DNA from: Enoplolaimus lenunculus
Taxonomy: Eukaryota > Nematoda > Enoplea > Enoplida > Thoracostomopsidae
Length of the DNA stretch: 64,000 bases
Direction: 5' to 3'
Assembly: GCA_030248215.1 (NCBI GenBank)
Contig: JASANG010003331.1
Coordinates: 62,001-126,000 of the forward strand
The notes under the pieces are model-generated. The model made no database searches, was not told the DNA's origin, and worked only from the letters and a program-made list of their open reading frames with translations. The number at the start of each line of letters is the position of its first letter. Position 1 is the first letter of the stretch. This document shows, piece by piece, positions 61,266-64,000 of the stretch. Made by a program: the position numbers and the translations under genes.

Positions 61266-61552
61266 TATTTATATACAAGAACCGACAAATGTGTTCCTGT
61301 TTTCGCATATCAACGTCAAAAGCTCGCAATATAATTACACTTTAAGTTGTTTTTCTGAGGGGATGAATTTTAAAATTGAAAAAATGTTGTTTTCATTTTA
61401 CGAAAAAAAGCGATTAGCACCAAATGTTGTTGCAGTTTGCATAGCTTTTTTTCACAAAATACTGTCGCATTTTGATAACAGCCGAAGCAATAGATTTGAC
61501 AGTTTTGGTGTAAAAAATTTTCTAAAATTTAAATGTCCGATATTTAGTGTTA
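61266..61552. other. Unannotated DNA
   Basis: A reading frame of 96 codons (61291-61581) has low-complexity composition and no domain. Confidence 0.35.
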
Positions 61553-61616
61553 AAATTATTGATAAGTTAAAATTATTTTAATAAGAAACATTTTTGTATT
61601 TGTCAATAACTTTTTC

Positions 61617-61807
61617 GGCCCATGTTACTTTAGCGGGCGTCCAGGTTTCTGGCGGGTCTATAAAAGAGTGGGTTTAGATTCTAGATTACATTTTTTTGTT
61701 TAGGCTTATGCTTAGGCTTAGGAACTCATCTTTGCAACGCTTAGGCTTAGGGTTAAGCTTAGGAATACGCTAAAACTACTGTTACGCCCGTTAAAGTAAC
61801 ATTGGCC
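61617..61807 (+). mobile_element. GGCC/TTAGGC element, subfamily C, between long direct repeats
   Basis: GGCCCATGTTACTTTAGCGG to CGTTAAAGTAACATTGGCC, with the CCAGGTTTCTGG mini-hairpin and GGGTCTATAAAAGAG. In place of an 8-bp duplication it is bounded by near-identical 60-64 bp repeats, 61553-61616 and 61808-61867 (both AAATTATTGATAAGTTAAAA ... AACATTTTTGT). Confidence 0.85.
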
Positions 61808-61913
61808 AAATTATTGATAAGTTAAAATTTTAATAAGAAACATTTTTGTGTTTTTCAATAATTTTTCTATGGTAACAAGGTGAATATAACACTAGCGGTT
61901 CCATTACACTTAC

Positions 61914-62077
61914 TTAAGCCTATAGCCAGCTAATCTTAAAGCGGGGGGAGGCTAAAAAATTATCAGTACGGGCATACAAGGGCTTTCGTAGACTTACAAG
62001 CAAGGTTGAAAATTTTCTTGAACTAAAATTTTTGCGGGGAGGGTAGCGCTCCTGGCCTTCTCTTGGGCACGGGCCCG
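61914..62077 (+). mobile_element. hAT-like MITE, GGCCCGTAGCC family
   Basis: TTAAGCCTATAGCCAGCTAA to CTTGGGCACGGGCCCG. The core ACTTACAAGCAAGGTTGAAA is intact. Confidence 0.68.
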
Positions 62078-62085
62078 TACTCCCT

Positions 62086-62201
62086 GTGGCGCTATTCTTT
62101 TGATGATGACGTGCGGCGCCATCCGTTACCGTTCGGCAGCGTACCATAACGCGCGTGTAGCGGCACATGGCACCGCACGACAAGTATAGCACCGACCTTA
62201 G
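62086..62201. mobile_element. CGTC-rich foldback element, short
   Basis: TGTGGCGCTATTCTTTTGAT to CGACAAGTATAGCACCGACC; reduced interior (GTGCGGCGCCATCCGTTACC). Confidence 0.65.
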
Positions 62202-62377
62202 TCAAATTCTTGTAATGTATTTACTGGTCAGGCCCCTGCAAAAACACTTACTGAGCAATTTCCACATCTGGTACCATCTGCAACTTTAAAGTTAAGTATT
62301 TGCTATCCGCTTTTTTAAGAACTGTAAAATTTAAAAATCTGATTTTTAACGGAAAAATTCTCGATTAGTATCTATAA

Positions 62378-62579
62378 TCCTTTCACTCGTATACTGTGAG
62401 CAGTGTTTAACAATTCTAACATATATGCGCAGTGCGATATCTTCACAAGACGTGAAAGTCAAGCTCCTATACCTCAGTGGTCATCGTAAAACGTTTCTTA
62501 CCCGTGAGACTGGGGATCGAATGTTACTTTGAAATTACATCTCATATAAAATTGAAAATATACATGTGAGAAAGTGTTA
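62378..62579 (+). mobile_element. TTAA-type piggyBac-like MITE with tRNA-like segment, decayed
   Basis: The left end ATCCTTTCACTCGTATAC is worn; the right end ATGTGAGAAAGTG is followed by TTAA. The tRNA-like part reads CTCCTATACCTCAGTGGTCA...GGGGATCGAATG. Same order as 15695. Confidence 0.62.
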
Positions 62580-62895
62580 AAGTTTAGAAATATGATTTTT
62601 TTAAATTTAAAAACGTGATTTTTAATATTTAGAAATTTGATTTTTATGTTTTTAAATTTGAAAATATGATTTTTTTAAATTTAAAAACGTGATTTTTAAG
62701 CTTAAGAAAGTTAATTTTTTAATTTTTACGTTTAAAATTATGATTTTTAAAATTTAAAAACGTAATTTTTAAAATTTAGAAATTTGATTTTTAAATTTTT
62801 ACATTTAAAATTATGATTTTTCAAATTTATAAACGTGATTTTAAAAATTTAGAAATTTGATTTTAAAATTTTTAAATTTGAAGATGTGATTTTTA
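62580..62895. repeat. AT-rich degenerate tandem repeat
   Basis: Alternating GATTTTTAAATTTAAAAACG and TTTAGAAATTTGATTTTT units over about 315 bp, period roughly 35-70 bp with variable spacing. No coding meaning. Confidence 0.7.
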
Positions 62896-63525
62896 ATCCA
62901 TACAAAAACGTGTCCCCCCATAGAAAAATATCGCATCTGCCCTTTTCTGTGTATAACCTGGTTGTGGCATATACACATAACCAGTTGAGCTGTGTGCTAA
63001 ACAGTACCGTGGTACACCATATCCGCTTTGTATTGTTCTGGTATAAAATAAAATTTTTCGTACCAACCCAATTCTCATAAAATTGAAATATAATTTCACT
63101 TGTTTCTAATCACCGACGGATTTAATAAAGGGGTCACCCAGGCCATGACCCCCCTGACAGGAATCAAATGCTACATTTTGTATTAAGATGTTAAATTATG
63201 TTTGGGTTTGCGCTTGCAAAATGTTTTCAATTTTAAATATTCGATCCCCCGTCAGAAATTTGTGGATCAGCCACGGTTTCCTGTTTCCCCGGGAAATTAA
63301 GCAGGATTTCGTTCCCAGGAGGACGCGGGGGGGTAGGCATGAATTATAATTGTTTTAAACGATCGGGTAAAATTAGCTTAAAAATTTTATACGTAAACAT
63401 CAAAGAGAACCGAATTGTTCCCCTACTTTCGAATTGGTCTATAGACTACATGTTCTTTTCTTGTCCACCCCGCCCCCCCCTTGTTGATTGCCAAGCTAAT
63501 AAATTTTAAACATGAAGCGTAGCCA
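62896..63525. other. Unannotated DNA
   Basis: No gene recognised. CCCCCGTCAGAAATTTGTGG at about 63246 is a trace of the GGCGGATCC family. Confidence 0.35.
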
Positions 63526-63706
63526 CGGGCCCGTAGCCAAGGGAAGGCGGCGGGACAGAGAACCTCAGCGCCCTGAAAAAAAAATTTTTGGTTCTTTCCG
63601 TAAAAAAAAGGTTTTTTCAACCTTGCTTGTAACTCATTGAAAACCTTGTATGTTCCACTTGAAATTTTTTTAGCCTCCCTAACAAGATGAGCTTGCTACT
63701 GGCCTG
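63526..63706 (-). mobile_element. hAT-like MITE, GGCCCGTAGCC family, reversed
   Basis: GGGCCCGTAGCCAAGGGAAG to GAGCTTGCTACTGGCCTG, with CAACCTTGCTTGTAACTCAT. Homopolymer A runs expand the middle. Confidence 0.68.
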
Positions 63707-64000
63707 CTTAGCTATGCCTTTAGCTCGTCAGAACGGAATAACCTCAAAAAGAAATTTCTGCAAAATTCTTTTGAAATCTAACCTACCGACGGTGATTCTA
63801 AATTCGAATGCCTGTTTGCTTATCGGTGGCCATGTGGCTCCAGCAAAATTCCGGAAGGTTATATCTCTCGTGTATCCCACCGGTTGTTTGTTCCCTACCC
63901 ATGAGATTTTAAAATATCTGCAATCGGTGAAGTTGATTAAAATTTTGTTTTGAAATTTAAAAAATAAATATTCCATCATTTTGTTGGGGCAAAATTTCCG
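63707..64000. other. Unannotated DNA at window edge
   Basis: A short reading frame (63687-63953) has no recognised domain. Nothing else seen. Confidence 0.3.

Overview
This window looks like a gene-poor, repeat-packed piece of a eukaryotic (animal) nuclear genome. The best clue to the organism is the hexamer TTAGGC, the canonical nematode telomere repeat, which occurs in short arrays about thirty times. It sits inside small transposons and not at a chromosome end, so 'nematode' is an inference. I recognise no host protein-coding gene. Most open reading frames are shadows of simple repeats or of transposon tips. The only clear coding sequence is a two-ORF CR1-like LINE on the minus strand (about 45,205-49,204).

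The dominant theme is one superfamily of non-autonomous DNA transposons, here called the GGCC/TTAGGC family. Copies have asymmetric ends: one reads GGCCCATG inward, the other GGCCAATG. Many are flanked by 8-bp target-site duplications (TSDs), perfect at 929/1094, 11176/11393, 12144/12265, 21328/21775, 24519/28437 and 54941/55291. Their interiors hold TTAGGC arrays whose polarity relative to the ends is fixed. Three subfamilies differ next to the tip: A (TGTATAGAACAGGGCCGGA), B (TGTAAAGAACAGGGGCGGAA) and C (TGTTACTTTTAAGGGGCGTC). The largest member (24,527-28,436) has the same tips and a perfect TSD, but carries a 2.5-kb array of an 81-bp unit with an inverted counterpart of about 0.7 kb.

Other families are interleaved and sometimes nested: TA-flanked 210-bp foldbacks; TA-flanked 430-bp mariner-like MITEs; hAT-like MITEs with ends related to GGCCCGTAGCC or GGCGGATCC (8-bp TSDs in several copies); TTAA-flanked piggyBac-like MITEs carrying a tRNA-like segment; and a CGTC-rich foldback family ending near GGTGGCGCTATAC, one copy of which became a five-unit tandem array (58,445-59,237).

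Layout. 0-7 kb: old MITEs, four unusual short hairpins (2189-2339), a 450-bp polypurine tract and nested foldbacks. 7-17 kb: sparse MITEs, a 22-bp minisatellite and an inverted pair of tRNA-like MITEs. 17-24.5 kb: dense TTAGGC elements. 24.5-28.4 kb: the large 81-bp-repeat element. 28.4-32.5 kb: a CGTC minisatellite and AT-rich DNA. 32.7-36.8 kb: a 2.38-kb direct duplication joined by 765 bp with no cytosine, probably an assembly problem. 37-45 kb: many hAT-like MITEs and a (TTG)n tract. 45.2-49.2 kb: the LINE. 49-64 kb: mixed MITEs.

No transposase was recognised for any DNA element, so all appear to depend on enzymes encoded elsewhere. All TSD and repeat-period statements come from reading the sequence by eye. 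Clade names are family-level inference without database searches.
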